From positions 3,438,376-3,502,375 of the forward strand of contig ML133422.1 in NCBI GenBank assembly GCA_003864495.1: DNA of 64,000 bases, read 5' to 3'. The translations under genes were made by a program, and so were the position numbers. Below the pieces are notes generated by a model. It ran no database searches, was not told the origin of the DNA, and was given only the letters and a program-made list of their open reading frames with translations. Position 1 is the stretch's first letter; every line of letters begins with the position of its first letter. Of this stretch, positions 23,060-35,681 are shown piece after piece. Source of the stretch: Nemopilema nomurai. Its lineage: Eukaryota; Cnidaria; Scyphozoa; Rhizostomeae; Rhizostomatidae.

Positions 23060-26000
23060 ATGAAGATCCTTGCTATATTTGCTGTTCACCTTTTAGCTAC
23101 CAGTTTGGCACAAAGTGGCACATATGAGGTAACACTTTTTTCTGGATATTTCCGTTTTTAAACTTTCAGGCTTCCTAGACACTCTAAACTTAACCTCGAG
23201 TTGCTAGCTTTTCTCGTGGATAATTTCTGTACCCTAGAATTGCTAATTCTGCACAATACCAATGAACCTGATGCACTAAATCGATAGAGTCCCGCACATC
23301 AAAACAAAAAATCAACTCTATTCTAACCGGTTTAGAGGCCTTTGGAAGTTAAAACCTATAAAATCCCCAATTATTGTGATTTGTACGCAGTCATGGAATT
23401 TATTTGTTATGAAGAGATAAGCAGAAGCGCATTGTGAAAAACTTGGCAAAATTTAAACATCTTTTTTTGCGGACAGCTGTAAAGCCAATGTAGTTTTCGA
23501 ATTATCCCCTTTACTTAGCTAGCCTTAATCTCCGTGTTTTTCAAAACCAACTTACTAGGAGAAAAAAGTCTTTTAGGCTTGGGGTGTTTCTATCTCAACT
23601 TATCAGTCATTTGCGTTACCATGCAAAATGATCCACCATTATTTTCGGCTAATGTCCCACTTTTTGACCCCGAGCGAGACCACGACCAATTTGGTCCCCA
23701 GAGCTCCTACCCAAGGCAAACAGTGAACACCTTTCATCCGCAGTGGCATATTGTCGAGCTCGTTGTGCAACGTTGGAAATTGTTATTTGCTCGAGAGGAA
23801 AATTATCGTAGCGATGCAGAGACCCATACTAGGCAACAACCGAATCAGCCCGCTTTCAGGAGATATAAACATTTTAAGAAGCCACATCAGCCGTTGCCTT
23901 GGACGAAATCCTCGTTCCTTCGCGATTATTATCATTATTACTATGATAAAATTGTTCCACAGAGGGTTATATGTAAACAACCGAAATTCCAAACTTCTGA
24001 TTCACCATCTGGTATTTCTGCCTGCCGTTAATCCAAAATCAAGGTCGTTTTCTATATTTCGCACTTGGGATTAATCGCTATGAAAAGGGGATTCTCCAGA
24101 TAAACTAAAATCAAAGCTTGCGTATTCTTTTGAATTCTTCAGAGGTAAATGGTCAGTTTATAAATGGATGTGATTGGTGACACCCCGATGATCATCTGGA
24201 GGGACTGCAGGTTGCAGGTCGCTCGAGAAAATTGCTTCTTTGGCGAAGATAGGCATCTTTAGTGGGGGCACAATTACGTGGAGCCGCTTCGTACCCCATC
24301 AATGCTGTGGTGACAGAGAGTATGAAAATGGTCTGCATCATAGGAGACTCAGTTGACCGCAATTGAATAGAAATGTCATAGTGCTGCTGAATCACTACCT
24401 TCACATTCAATCCAATAAAAGTGTAGCATTACACAGGTTAAAATGACCATGTAAACGTCTACAAAAGTAATTGCAGCATTTTGCGGCTAATTTCTCTTTA
24501 CGTTTTGTCCAATGTGAGACAAAAGCTAGAAGATAGGGCCTATATGAATTGTAATCCTAGATTTGATCAAAAACCCTTCTTTTGCCACCTATGTCTTCTC
24601 ATTGTTGAATGGTTACTGTTTTTATTGTGAAAGCTCTTTGCCCCTTACTTAGAATTTCCAAAACCAGGTAAAAACTCAAAACAATAATTGGGGCTGTTTT
24701 GGGAAAATGCAGATTAAGACGGGAGACAAAAATGGCGGCAGATCACCCCAGCATAAAAATATGAAGTTTTGCTAGAGTATCGAGTTGTTGCTTGTCCAAT
24801 GCCCTGTTTTGAATTGTTTTGAATGATAAACGCGTGTTCATGACAGGAACCTATTCAAAGAGGCCAACTTAGGAATGGAGGCATCAGTGACATCTTTAAA
24901 GCTTATAAGGGTAAGTAAACAGATTGATAAAACTTGATAATTTTTATGACCTTCGGTTATCATATTTCTAGGGTTGAGGTTTCGTTAGATTGTCATAGAT
25001 CTTGGATTATCGGCCAGCGATGACAGTATATAACAGTAGTTTAATCTTTCAATTCAGCTTCGGTAGGCAATATTATTCTAACTATAGAACATGCAAATGG
25101 CAAAAGATAACGAATGCTTAATTTTCATATACCCAAAGTACATTTTTATTGGACGCTTTTTCGGACGCCCCTCGTACGTCCGGCGCCTAAAGAGGAGTCA
25201 AAGTAATCGGACAGTTGTGGTTCGAAAACCTTTCGTGACAGGCTATGAGAAAGAGGGCATGACCGATCTGGTTTTGAAATCATTTTCTTTGCATTTCAGA
25301 GAGGAAGCTCATTGTGAGAAAAAGAAGATTCGTCAATATTGACAAAACTAAAATCAATTTTATCAACAAATCCGGCAGGGAAGTTCGGGTAAGCATTTCT
25401 GTAAAATAATTTTTTTAAGTCAAGCAGATGGATTGCTTCCATTTTCATGATGCCCCTTGGTTTCAGGAGAAGCAAAACACTGCAGTTTTGCCTGAAGTAG
25501 TTTTTCCATAAAATGAATTCTCCATTGTGTCGAAGGTTTACCAAGTTGTCGGCTTCGTCTTTCTGTATGCCCGTCCGCAATTCGATTTGAGGCCGAACGA
25601 GCCGCGCGCCCTGGAGGTAGCACCCGGAACGGTCTGGGAGGTGAGGGACCTGGAAACGGGCTATCACATGCTAACCAATAAGAAGAGGAGATTTCGAGTC
25701 GTGCGCGGCAACAGCGATGGATTCCTTGATCTGAGGATCAGGCGACCGGGTGAGCTCAAACAATAGATTTTGTCATACCCAATCATGTCAATCATATCAT
25801 TTCAATCATGCCGTATCATATCAATCAGCCGATATCATCATGCCGTATCATATAATCATTAATCATACAATCATGTCATAATCGTCCTATCGACCTTATC
25901 ATAGGTGGGGTTGGATCGCGCCAGAGAAACCTCGAGGGTTTCTTCCCAATGCTTTTTCTGTGGTTAAGGGTCTATTTCATTACTTATATCTTTCAATTGA

Positions 26001-29000
26001 TACCAAATATTCTTAAGGCTAAAATAAAGTTTGACATTTAATGTTAGGCAATTGTCAGCTTAAGATTTCCAAGGCTGACTAAGATTACAGTCCTGTCTTA
26101 TATATCATTGGAAACTTTATATTTTTCTCCCATCCAATTTTTTCTACCAACATCTCATATGACTCCCAATCAGCTCTCGTTCAAAGCTCAAACCTTGTTG
26201 CTTTTTGTCAAACTACCAATAAATTAATGTCCAATTCTAATTGATGCAACGCGTATTTGCCCCTGAATTCATACTGAACGTATTTCAAACCACAGAGTTT
26301 CTGGAACGAAAGCTGAAAGGCTTCTCCCCCGTTCCTGAAAAGTATCTACGTTTTGTGGTTGTTGCTGATGCGTCAGTAACCAACTACTATGGAAAAAGGC
26401 TTGGCAAGAAGTTACTGATGACAATAATGAGCGCGGTGGGTTGGCAATTGTCCATATGACGTCACCCTTATTTTTTGATTGAAGTAGGAGCTCGCAAAGA
26501 AGGTTTTGGTTGCAGCGAGAGGACTTGGCAGGATTATGATTATTATTAATCTTGTTGTTATTGCTGTTATTGCTATTAAGAAATAAATTTTTAGACCATT
26601 TGCCGTACTGGTATTCAGTTTTAAGAGAGGTTCTTTTGCCTCCTTTCACAATCAAATATTGGAGCCATCTCCTATGCGACCATATTGAAGAAGCGCAGAA
26701 CTGACGTCATACTTTTTTGCCCCCGACCAAAACCGCCCTCCTGCTGAATGAACCGTCAAGTTGTGGACGCTGGTTTAAAAACCAGACTTCACGAATGTTT
26801 TATGCTTCTTTTTTCGTTAGGTATCAAAGATTTTTCGGGATAAAAGTCTTGGAATAAGGGTCAATGTGGTTGTCACCAAAATGATCCTTGCTGACAAGGA
26901 TCCAGTAAGTAAAACACAGGACTCTTTGCATCCTCTTTGCATTTAAGGAAGCCCTCTGACATGCCATGCCAAATGGCATACCAAAGACGCTTTAAAGATT
27001 ACTTCGCTGTGTTTGTCTTTCTTTAACTTTGTCCCTCTTAGCCTTGTCTCTAGGATTGTAATACCTCTGTAATATCAAATTCCAACGAAGACTAATTTGA
27101 TTGTGGCTTTCTGCAGAGCTTCTACAAAGTGATCGAAAACGACCCGGACACAAGCATAACCAACGCCTGTTCATTTGCATCAACTCTAGCACGTGCCAAT
27201 CAAGCCAGCCATTATGACTTTGCCACCGTCATAACGAGGTATGCAGCATCTGCCTTGGCTGGATCTTCGCTCCTTCTTTCTCACCAGTCGATTTGATTGC
27301 CTATAACCACTTTTATTTTCCAACTTCTTGTCTTCTTTTATTTTCCAACTTCTCGTCTTCTTTTTGATTGATACTTGTTCTTTATCTTCTTTTAGAAAAT
27401 CAATTGGGCCTTCAGGTACAAACTGACTTCATAGTTATCTACTATATCGTAATTGTTTTTTCGTCTGCTTCTTGAGTGATCAGTCGTTATCTTTTCAATG
27501 ACAAATGCGCGTGTATTCCTCTTAGGCTATGCAGCCATGTACACAATGTGCTCGTCAAAAAGCTGTGCCCTTGTGAAGGAGAACGGCTTCAATACTGCCT
27601 ACGTGATTGCTCACGAGGCCGGGCATGCGTGAGTTGCGTATGTTGTTGATCCTCTCCCAATTGTTGACTTGTCCATTTGTTAACCTAATGCTGCATGCAT
27701 CCGAGCTGTTTTCACTTCATTGTCTCTTTTGGCACTAAGACTCAACATGAATTTCTAGCTACTTTTTTCGATTTTTTCTGCTTTATATCTCTCACGACAG
27801 TCCTATCGAAAACTCCATAGAGTTGGTTTTGTATCACGATGCCTTGTACAAGCCATAGACAAGGAAGCTTCAATATTCAGCAGCGTTTTTCGTTGTATTT
27901 AAGCTTGTGGTAATTAAGTAAACGCAATATTGTAATAGTATTCTTGAATGCTTTTCCTTATCTCCGTTTGATGCGATTGTGGATGCGGTAAGCTTGCTTT
28001 CACATTTAAAACGACTACTGTTCCGCTTATAAATCATCGCTCAGACCTTCCTGTTCTAGGCCACTGATTAGTAGAATTTTTCAGACTCGGCATCGACCAC
28101 GATGGCGAAGACGGCGAGTGCGAGGCAGATAAATTGCGGGGGAGCATTATGGCGCCAAAAGTTTACTCAAAACATGAAAAGTACCACTGGTCTTTTTGCA
28201 GCAAAAGGTCCCTGTACGAAAACATCAAGTACGCTACGTCACTATTCTTGTTATTAAACGAACATAAAACTACGCATATTTCCTGAAGGGCGCCCTGCAA
28301 TCGGAGTTGTCAAAGTGAAATCTTGCATATTTCATATCCAACCAAAGAAACAAAAGAAGCTGTTCATATCTTCCAATATTTTATTTCTCAATACCCTCAC
28401 GATTTGCTTGCATTAATGGACAAACCGTACGGACAGAGTCATTCCAATCACAAAATAACTTATTCTTATAACTGCGCGCTCAATACAGAAAGGGAATCGG
28501 TTTCACCTTTGACTCTCCAAGTAGTATCTCTTGAGCCGTGTTTGACTAAGAGTGCACATAATCCTTTGCTGATTTGCCAAATGCGGCCCATTCTGATTGC
28601 ACAACCCATACCCCACTTTGTCGGTCATTCTGATATTGCTTTGCCCCATCTTTTTTCCTACTCTCTTTCATTCACCCTTTTGACCATTTCTTGGCTATCA
28701 AGTAGCATTCTGCTGATCAAGATTACAGCTTTTTTGATTGTTGCGTGCATTTCTTTTCAAAGATACTTTCCATGTATGAATGAAAAGCCAAAAGAATCGG
28801 AAAACAACAGCGTGGATCAATTTTATGACCTTCCTGGAGAGGTTTTTCCCAAAGAAAGTCAGTGTAAAGCAAAACTGGGTCCACGGGCAAAAGCTTGTCA
28901 CGTGAGTACATCTCTGGTTGATACTTTCCCTTCTCCGTTTTAAAATTCTTTCAACACTTTTGAAAAAGGAATTTTAGATGTGTGTGTGTAGAAAAAAAGT

Positions 29001-32000
29001 TGAAGCTGGATCCCCTTACCATGCTCATCAATCGTCAAATGTGGATGATGTAAGAGGATATGAAGGGCTATGGATGTTGTTTGAAGGCTGAAATCGATCC
29101 CTGACTGTTCTAAAACGGGAATGGCACTTTCTGCTGCAACATCCACTCGATAGAAAATAGCACGTGAAAAGGAGATTCGAATAACTTTGCGTGTGTCGCT
29201 AGGTAGTTTGAACAGAGGATGGTACGTTGCCCGATAGGTACAAGACTCCACCTCTATTTCTGCAGGTCAGGTACGGCGCTTGTGAGTTTCTTTGGTGCAA
29301 AAGGAATTCGTGGACTCGATGCGCCTCTTTTGCTCTCACGTCGCCGCTCGAAGGGACAACTTGCGGCTCGCAAAAGGTAAATAAAAGGAAGAATGAATTT
29401 CCTCGTCATATAGGATTATTGTGAATGCAATTGTCCTATTCTTTTTGCAGGCTTGATAACAGATTCTTATCGTTTTCTGCCAAACGTTACCACATATTGA
29501 CATGATAGAGGAATTCCGTCGATTATATTTTACTTGATTAACTCAACGATCATTTTTAGTGGTGCATTAAAGGACAATGTGTGGAAAAGAAGAAGCCGAA
29601 AGTGCCTGTAAACGGAAACTGGGGTCCCTGGTCAATCTTCGGGCCTTGCAAAGGAGTTTGTGGAGCAGGGATTAGAGAAAGGGTGCGTGAATGCGACAGT
29701 CCAGCGTAAGTTCTTCAAAGGTGTTTTGCTGCCAAAATCTGTTGGTGCTTTTTGTTTTTCAGAACTCTTATTTTTCAGGTAGACAAGGCGTGTCTTCAAT
29801 AGGCAAGGAATGGTGAATTTAAGAAAAAACACGCTCCTCTTCTTTTTATGTCTTGAAGCTGCAATGATGCAATATTTACGTTTCAAATCTTAAGTCAAAC
29901 TGACTTGAGTCACAAGCTACAAAGGGCTTTGTTTTACCTCCCTGTTTTGGGACTCTAACCTATAAATGGAGCAACGATGACGTCTGCTAAGATAGAACAG
30001 TTATGTTTCCGATGATATCATTGCCTTTGGAAACTTTTCAGTTTACATCGCCTTAAAGACCTCACCGCATAAAGTAATTTTCTGAAACTGTTAGGCCAGA
30101 ACGCGGAGGAAGGTCTTGTCGTGGTGAAAAGAAGAGCGTAGAGCCTTGCAAACTAGAGGTGAGTCCTTGTGCCCTTGTGCTCATGCTCCCTTGTGCTCAT
30201 GCTCCCTTGTGCGCGTGCGCCCTTGTGCCCTCTGCCTTGTGCTCATGTGCCCTTGTGCTCGTGTGCCCTTGTGTCGCCTGCCTTCTGCCATGTACCCTCT
30301 GCCATGTGCCCTCTGCCTTGTGCCCTTAAGCGTTGGACCATCTAATCATAAACCCAATCGCAATTGAAAGGAATATGAAAGGAATTCAGTAAACTGCAAT
30401 AGGGTCAGATCCTTTAAGTTCTGGATGCCTAGGCCAACGCAAACAAGGCCGTTTGATCCTAATAGGTGCCTGATTTTGCTTTATAAAGCCCGTGCCACTC
30501 TAGGCCACACAAAAGCGCTTCTTTCAATTCTAGATCACACAGGAAACTAGACAAACACCTTGAAACAAAAGGAAGATGTCTTATCATTCTTTTTATCTCG
30601 TACTCTTTTCGAATTCCTGCATCTAAACTTCGTTCAAATCTTGTTTCTATTTGCATGTTTGCTACGTTGACAGGAGTGCTGGATGGGTTTTTCCAAGCAC
30701 CGTTTGAGAGAGGAAAGGTGCAAGAAGTTTGGAGACGATTGGGTCGAACTTTCCAATGAAGTTGAAAAGGAAAACTGTAAGTTATCACTTCTGTAGGTTC
30801 TTTAAAGATTGTTTAATCAAGATTCTAATGTTGGGTGCGTTTTCCAATTTCCTGATTTGACAGACATTTAACGAGATTTTATTCAGATGGGAGGTTTGTA
30901 CTTGCGTCTCATTGCTTGCGTCTACTTGCACTTGCGTCTCATTGCTTGCGTCTACTTGTACTTCCATCTCTGTAACGATTTCCAGTGTTGATCGCCTTGG
31001 AGTTCTGTTTATTCTTTCTTTGCTTTTATTGGGTGTTGTTGCAGTGAAGCGGGCCAGCATCACGTGCGACTTCCAAAATGGCGCTTGTGGTTGGAGCAAT
31101 GCTGCTTCGAACAAACAAAAATGGTTGCGCACGAACGCAGCAACGAAGAGTCCGCTCACTGGACCAAACGCAGATCACACTTTTGGGAGACAGGGAGGTA
31201 CTTGAATCAACATAAATGCCACTAATAATAATATTTGAATAATAAGTACTATAGGAGAGCTCATCTGGCTACTTATATAAGTAGGTTGGCTCAAACCTTC
31301 AAAATTTTATGACGTCACAGCTTCATGTTACGTATTCAAGGCTTCGCTCGTATTGCAGGTTATTATGCGTATTTTGAGGCCTCCTGGATTGATGCCTCTT
31401 TTGAGCCTGTCAGGGGAACATCCGCAAAGCTGCTCAGCAAATCCTTCATGGCCTCAACGGTTTGCCTCTCTTTTTTCTATCACATGTACGGCGAAGAAAT
31501 GGGGTCGCTCAAACTTCTGAAGAAGGTGGACGAGAAGCTAGAGACATTGTGGCAAAAGGAGGGCGAACAAGGGAACCAGTGGTTTGCCGTGGAGGTAACG
31601 GTGAAAAGTGACAGGCTCTATCAGGTTAGTCTAGAAACAGCCAATCCAAACGCGGTAATTAGGCCATTCTTGACCAAACAGTTCTGCAATGGCTCATTCA
31701 CCTGCAATTGTTTTTAGTTGGTGTTCGAAGCAGTCCGCGGGGATGGATATCGCAGTGATATTGCACTGGATGACATTAGCATCAGAACTGGAGCCTGCAA
31801 GTCCAAAGCCCCAGGTGACCTCGCTTACACTTTTAGCCTCTATTGGAATATCTCTTACCACAGCAGCTACTTGGCCTTGTTGAAGAAATTGGCTCAGTTT
31901 TTTACTTGTCACTACAGCAATTATAAGTGTTTTCATGAATTATTTCCCTAGCTCCAGGGCATCGCAAATGCGAAGTCCAGTGCCAGTCCAAATCGAAAAA

Positions 32001-35000
32001 GAGAATAAAGAAACTGGTGCCGGAGGATGGCTTTCCTTGCCATGCAGGCAATTCGCTCAGTCTTTGTTACACTGGCAAATGTCTGGTAAATGCATTTATA
32101 ACGTTATAACGTACTTTTGTTGCCTTTTCATCACTAACAAGTCTCACTTTCCCAGCTCATACAAGAAAATTAGCAATAAATTTTTGTTCTCTGCCTTCAT
32201 GTATAATTGACCACAATAAACATCAATGTTCAATTTATTCCAATAGGTTGTAGGCTGCGACTACAAAGTAAATTCTCCCAAAACATTCGATAAATGTGGT
32301 ATCTGCGGAGGCGATGGCACAACCTGCAAGCTAATTAATGGAAAGAGAACTGTGAAGGCGCTCACCAGTAAGAATATTCTTATTACCACTGTGAAGGCGC
32401 CTGGAGTGACGCTACATTTGAAATTCATCTCTACACATTGGTATTGAATTGTACATGTGCATAGAATTTTGATTCCCTCTCATTCCAAACTATTGAAAAT
32501 GATGAATTGAGGTGAACATAATATTTTAAAGTGCAGCATTGCCCTGGTAGTTTGTGCCTTTTGATTTCCATCTTCTGATAATTCACAATTGCTTAACCGA
32601 CTTCAAGCTTAACCTACTTCCCATGCCTTCTCTCGTAGGGCTTACAGAAGTCTTCCTGATCCCCGAAGGAACAGAACACATAGAAATCAGAATGAAAAGG
32701 GACTCCCTGCTCTTTCCAGGTAACTAGCTCAGCCTCCACTTGCCTGTCGATATCCCTTCACAAGTGAGGCTATGCAACCGTATGAACCCGTGGTTTTTAT
32801 TGCCTAGGTGTCTATATAGACGACAGCAATGCCACTAATGTTTTCAACACCGATGGACACAACTGGCCTGCTGGAAATTACACGGTGGATGGGAGTTTTT
32901 TTCTCTACCGCCAGACCAGCTCAGAGTCGACCGTACGCATTCGGAAACTGTCCAGGAATGGGTGCCGACTTTTGGTATTCATCTTCTTCATCTGTAAATT
33001 GCTTGTCCTTCGACGATAATTATAATTGGGGCCGGTTTCAACTGCACGGGTGCAGCTTTGAACATGTTGATGTTTTCTTTCCCTTCCTTGCATATATTAT
33101 TTAGTACAAATAATTGTTCAATGAACATTGCTCTTCCTCTATCGTGAATTTCGGACTGTATTACTTCCTTAGGTTCGTGTTCTTTTATAAATTTAAGAGA
33201 GAGACTCCAATAGACACAACGAATATGCAGCATTTTTCTTCCATCATTCGTTTCCGAATGCTTTTATCGTCTCGTCTTATTACAAACCAATGACCATCAA
33301 TTTCAAATATGATAACAATATATACATTAGTAGTTAACTTATCGGAAGCTATAAATATATAAGGGCGTAACACTAATTAACCTTAATATTTCCCTAAGTG
33401 CATTGAGCAAATAAGAAGAGTCGCGTTGATACAATAATTAACGCAAGCAAACCATAGTTACTCCGGTCCCACACAACAACGACATAATTAATTACGAATC
33501 GCGGAATAACGCGCTTTATCGCGGTTTTCCTGACAACCTCTTCTTTGTTTCCTACTTTATTTCATTTATCCTTTTGACCATTTCTTTGCTATCAAGTTGC
33601 ATTCTGCTGAACAGTGCTGTTTTTTGCCTGTTTATTTTATGCGTTCCAGAGACAACAATAAACAAAAAGCAAAGAAGACGCTGAAATGCTACTTGCAGTT
33701 CTAATCTAGCTTACAGCAGCAAGCATTCTCCCCTTTTCTCTTCGCAGGTCTTCAACCCGTTTGCCAACAGCTCCCTTCCTACCTCGTTTTCAACCGAAGT
33801 GAGCATATCGGCTCAGTTGCCTCTAACGGCCACGTTTGATCAGTTTGAATATAGAGTACGGTCCTGGTCAAACTGCAGTAAGGCTTGTGGGGGTGGTGGG
33901 TATTATTTCAGCTTTCTTTCTTTCTATATGTTGTCAATCAAGTTAGAAGGAATGTTTCTCATTTGCAGTCTTCCATCTTCTGATTGCAAAAGTCCGCTAC
34001 TCTGTCCGATTTCCCCTTCTCACTAAAAGCTACACCATTTGACTTACCTTTCCAGGTTTCATAATAGTGACGGCCTCTGCAAAGTGATTGATTGCCATAA
34101 ATTCCACATTTAGGTGTTCAGCGATCCGTTTTGGCTTGTTACGAGAAGAACAGCGAAAGAATCATCACGGATCTGTACTGCAATGACATCGTTGGCGGTG
34201 GTCTCGCTAGAGCATGCAACCTGCAGCAGTGCACAGAAAGGTTTCTCCAAACACAGTCATCGTCACTCATGTCATTTTTTTATTGTCCATCTACTAATTC
34301 AAACTAGGTCTTCATTGAAACAAGTGTTACGGTGTGCGTTCTGTTTGTTTTACTGGCTCGAGCCCCGATGTGAGCTATAGTTATCAACCTCAGCCTCTCT
34401 ACGAGACAAAACACGTCATGTCAAAACATTCGACTTTTCAATAGGGAGGTGCCAAAGCCGAACTGTTTAAAGCTAGAGATACAGGATAGATGCCTTGGGT
34501 GGGTCGATTCCAGGTTTTCAACCTCAGAAGTGTCCAGGTGCTGATGTGTCTATATTGACTGAGTGGCTTGAATACATTTCCCCCATTAGGTACACGTGGA
34601 GGCTCGGTGCGTGGGGCGCCTGCACAGCGACCTGTGGTATCAGCATCAAGGCAAGAAGAGTAAAATGCCTCGACAACAGTGTGCATAGAATAACCCAAAA
34701 CTGGCGATGCAAGGCTCAGAAGCCTCCAGAAGCGGAACCCTGCCTAGGAGTCCCCTGTGAACAACACAGCTTTTTTAGTGGGCCTTGGAGTAGATGCAGT
34801 AGCTCCTGTGACCAAGGGTAATATTCCTTTTCCAATTGTATAACAAAACCTTTTATGTCGTGATATGAAAGATTGGCATGAACTGGCCCTTGCAAAACTA
34901 CTATCAAAATATGTTATTATTTTCGACTGCCATCCTCTGTCATTCATTTATACTCTTCTATTTCTTCTCCCCGTTTTGTTCTTCTTCAACTTCTTCCACA

Positions 35001-35681
35001 TCTTCTTCTTAAAAGCATTTCGTCGAAAGGCCACATTGTTCTGCTTAAAACAGGCCACATTCCCCTCTCTTTCACGTAACACCTGCTGATTTATCTTAAA
35101 CCCCGTGGATATTTACATATTGCTGCTTTATTAAGATGATTTTGTCAGATTTACCATCAGAACGGCGTTTACTAACGTTGAAAGGCATATGCTTGTCACA
35201 GAAAGCCGTGATACGCTCTTAGCAAGACGTCCCCTGTGACTCATTTGCTCACTAATTTTCTGCCATGTCTCAAGACCCTGTTGCTAGGCAATATCCCTGA
35301 GGATGCGTATCCGCATGAACGCAGTCAAGCCATGCATTTTTATTGGTGTCTTATTTTCAGTGTCTTTGTTTCAGCATCCAAGTGAGGCAGGCTGGCTGCT
35401 CTGAAACCAACCAAACAGCCAATCAAAAGCCACTGATCACGTGCAAAGGTGAGTTTCCTGTCACGGCGAGGCCCTGCAATAACAGACCATGCAACATTTA
35501 CAATTGGGTCAACCACTTCTCCAGTGCCTGCTCCGTATCTTGTGGTGGGGGACTTCGCATCCAAATGCACTCTTGTCGCCACGTGAAGAGCGGCATAGTT
35601 GTTATTAGCGCCCTGTGCTCCTCGCCCGAGCCCCCTAGCATCATACCGTGTAACAGGTTCGACTGTAAGAAGTCCTATTAA
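23060..35681 (+). CDS. Secreted ADAMTS metalloprotease with an internal MAM domain, 1132 aa, 26 exons
   Basis: Exon starts are 23060, 24847, 25300, 25536, 26296, 26821, 27117, 27396, 27526, 28085, 28763, 29266, 29560, 30095, 30674, 31045, 31359, 31718, 31952, 32247, 32639, 32808, 33748, 34114, 34590 and 35375; phases close and sum to 3399 bases. Domains: signal peptide 1-17; short propeptide to about 161 without cysteine, with basic KKRR at 123-126; reprolysin domain from Y162 with zinc motif HEAGHALGIDH at 297-307 and Met-turn SIMAP (M324); disintegrin-like 350-447; TSP1 repeat 453-503; cysteine-rich part one 504-537; MAM 538-709; cysteine-rich part two 710-795 with [13 protein letters not shown]; spacer to about 900; four more TSP1 repeats to the end. 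Members cleave extracellular-matrix proteins. No PLAC or CUB domain is seen. The vertebrate subgroup is unresolved. Confidence 0.93.
25770..25890. repeat. ATC-rich simple repeat in an ADAMTS intron
   Basis: Imperfect copies of atcatatcaatcatgccgt-like units follow directly after the donor at 25749. No function is visible. Confidence 0.65.
27396..27415 (+). other. 20-base microexon of the ADAMTS catalytic domain
   Basis: The exon lies between a TTTTAG acceptor and a CAG|GTACAA donor. It bridges a phase-2 donor at 27238 and a phase-1 exon end, giving KSIGPSG between ATVITR and YAAMYTMC. Without it the frame breaks, so it is needed for the catalytic domain reading frame. It is part of the ADAMTS CDS. 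Confidence 0.8.
28651..28735 (+). repeat. Intronic repeat, copy 1
   Basis: This stretch shares a core (ttttgaccatttct.ggctatcaagtagcattctgctga, with a few differences) with 33542-33626 in another intron of the same gene. It ends shortly before the acceptor of the disintegrin-like exon at 28763. Confidence 0.7.
30155..30330. repeat. Minisatellite with CCCTTGTGCTC-like units
   Basis: Imperfect repeats of about 15 bases (cttgtgctcatgctcc, cttgtgcccttgtgc and variants) begin at the ADAMTS donor (exon end 30158) and continue through CCATGTGCCCTCTG variants. It is intronic; the open frame through it is a repeat artefact. Confidence 0.8.
30901..30960. repeat. 30-base tandem duplication before the MAM exons
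   Basis: Two adjacent 30-base copies (30901-30930 and 30931-30960) differ at one position. They lie in the intron just 5' of the first MAM exon. Confidence 0.9.
31045..31814 (+). other. MAM-domain exon cassette inside the ADAMTS cysteine-rich domain
   Basis: Exons 31045-31197, 31359-31624 and 31718-31814 (153, 266 and 97 bases, 516 in total, 172 codons) encode a MAM domain. Visible hallmarks are [50 protein letters not shown] and [10 protein letters not shown] ending in a Cys. MAM domains are extracellular adhesion or dimerisation modules known from meprins and receptor phosphatases. The introns on both sides are phase 1, so the block is a symmetric 1-1 module that can be gained or skipped without a frameshift. 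Flanking residues are the two halves of the ADAMTS cysteine-rich domain. Confidence 0.93.
33542..33626 (+). repeat. Intronic repeat, copy 2
   Basis: This is the second copy of the segment at 28651-28735, with the same order of motifs (tttcctact, ttttgaccatttct, gctatcaag, gcattctgctga). It lies about 120 bases before the exon starting at 33748. Confidence 0.7.

Noticed and set aside
23534..24031. 165-codon open frame in the first ADAMTS intron
   Set aside because: It lacks a recognisable domain, has no paired splice signals that keep the ADAMTS frame, and lies between two exons that already join in phase.
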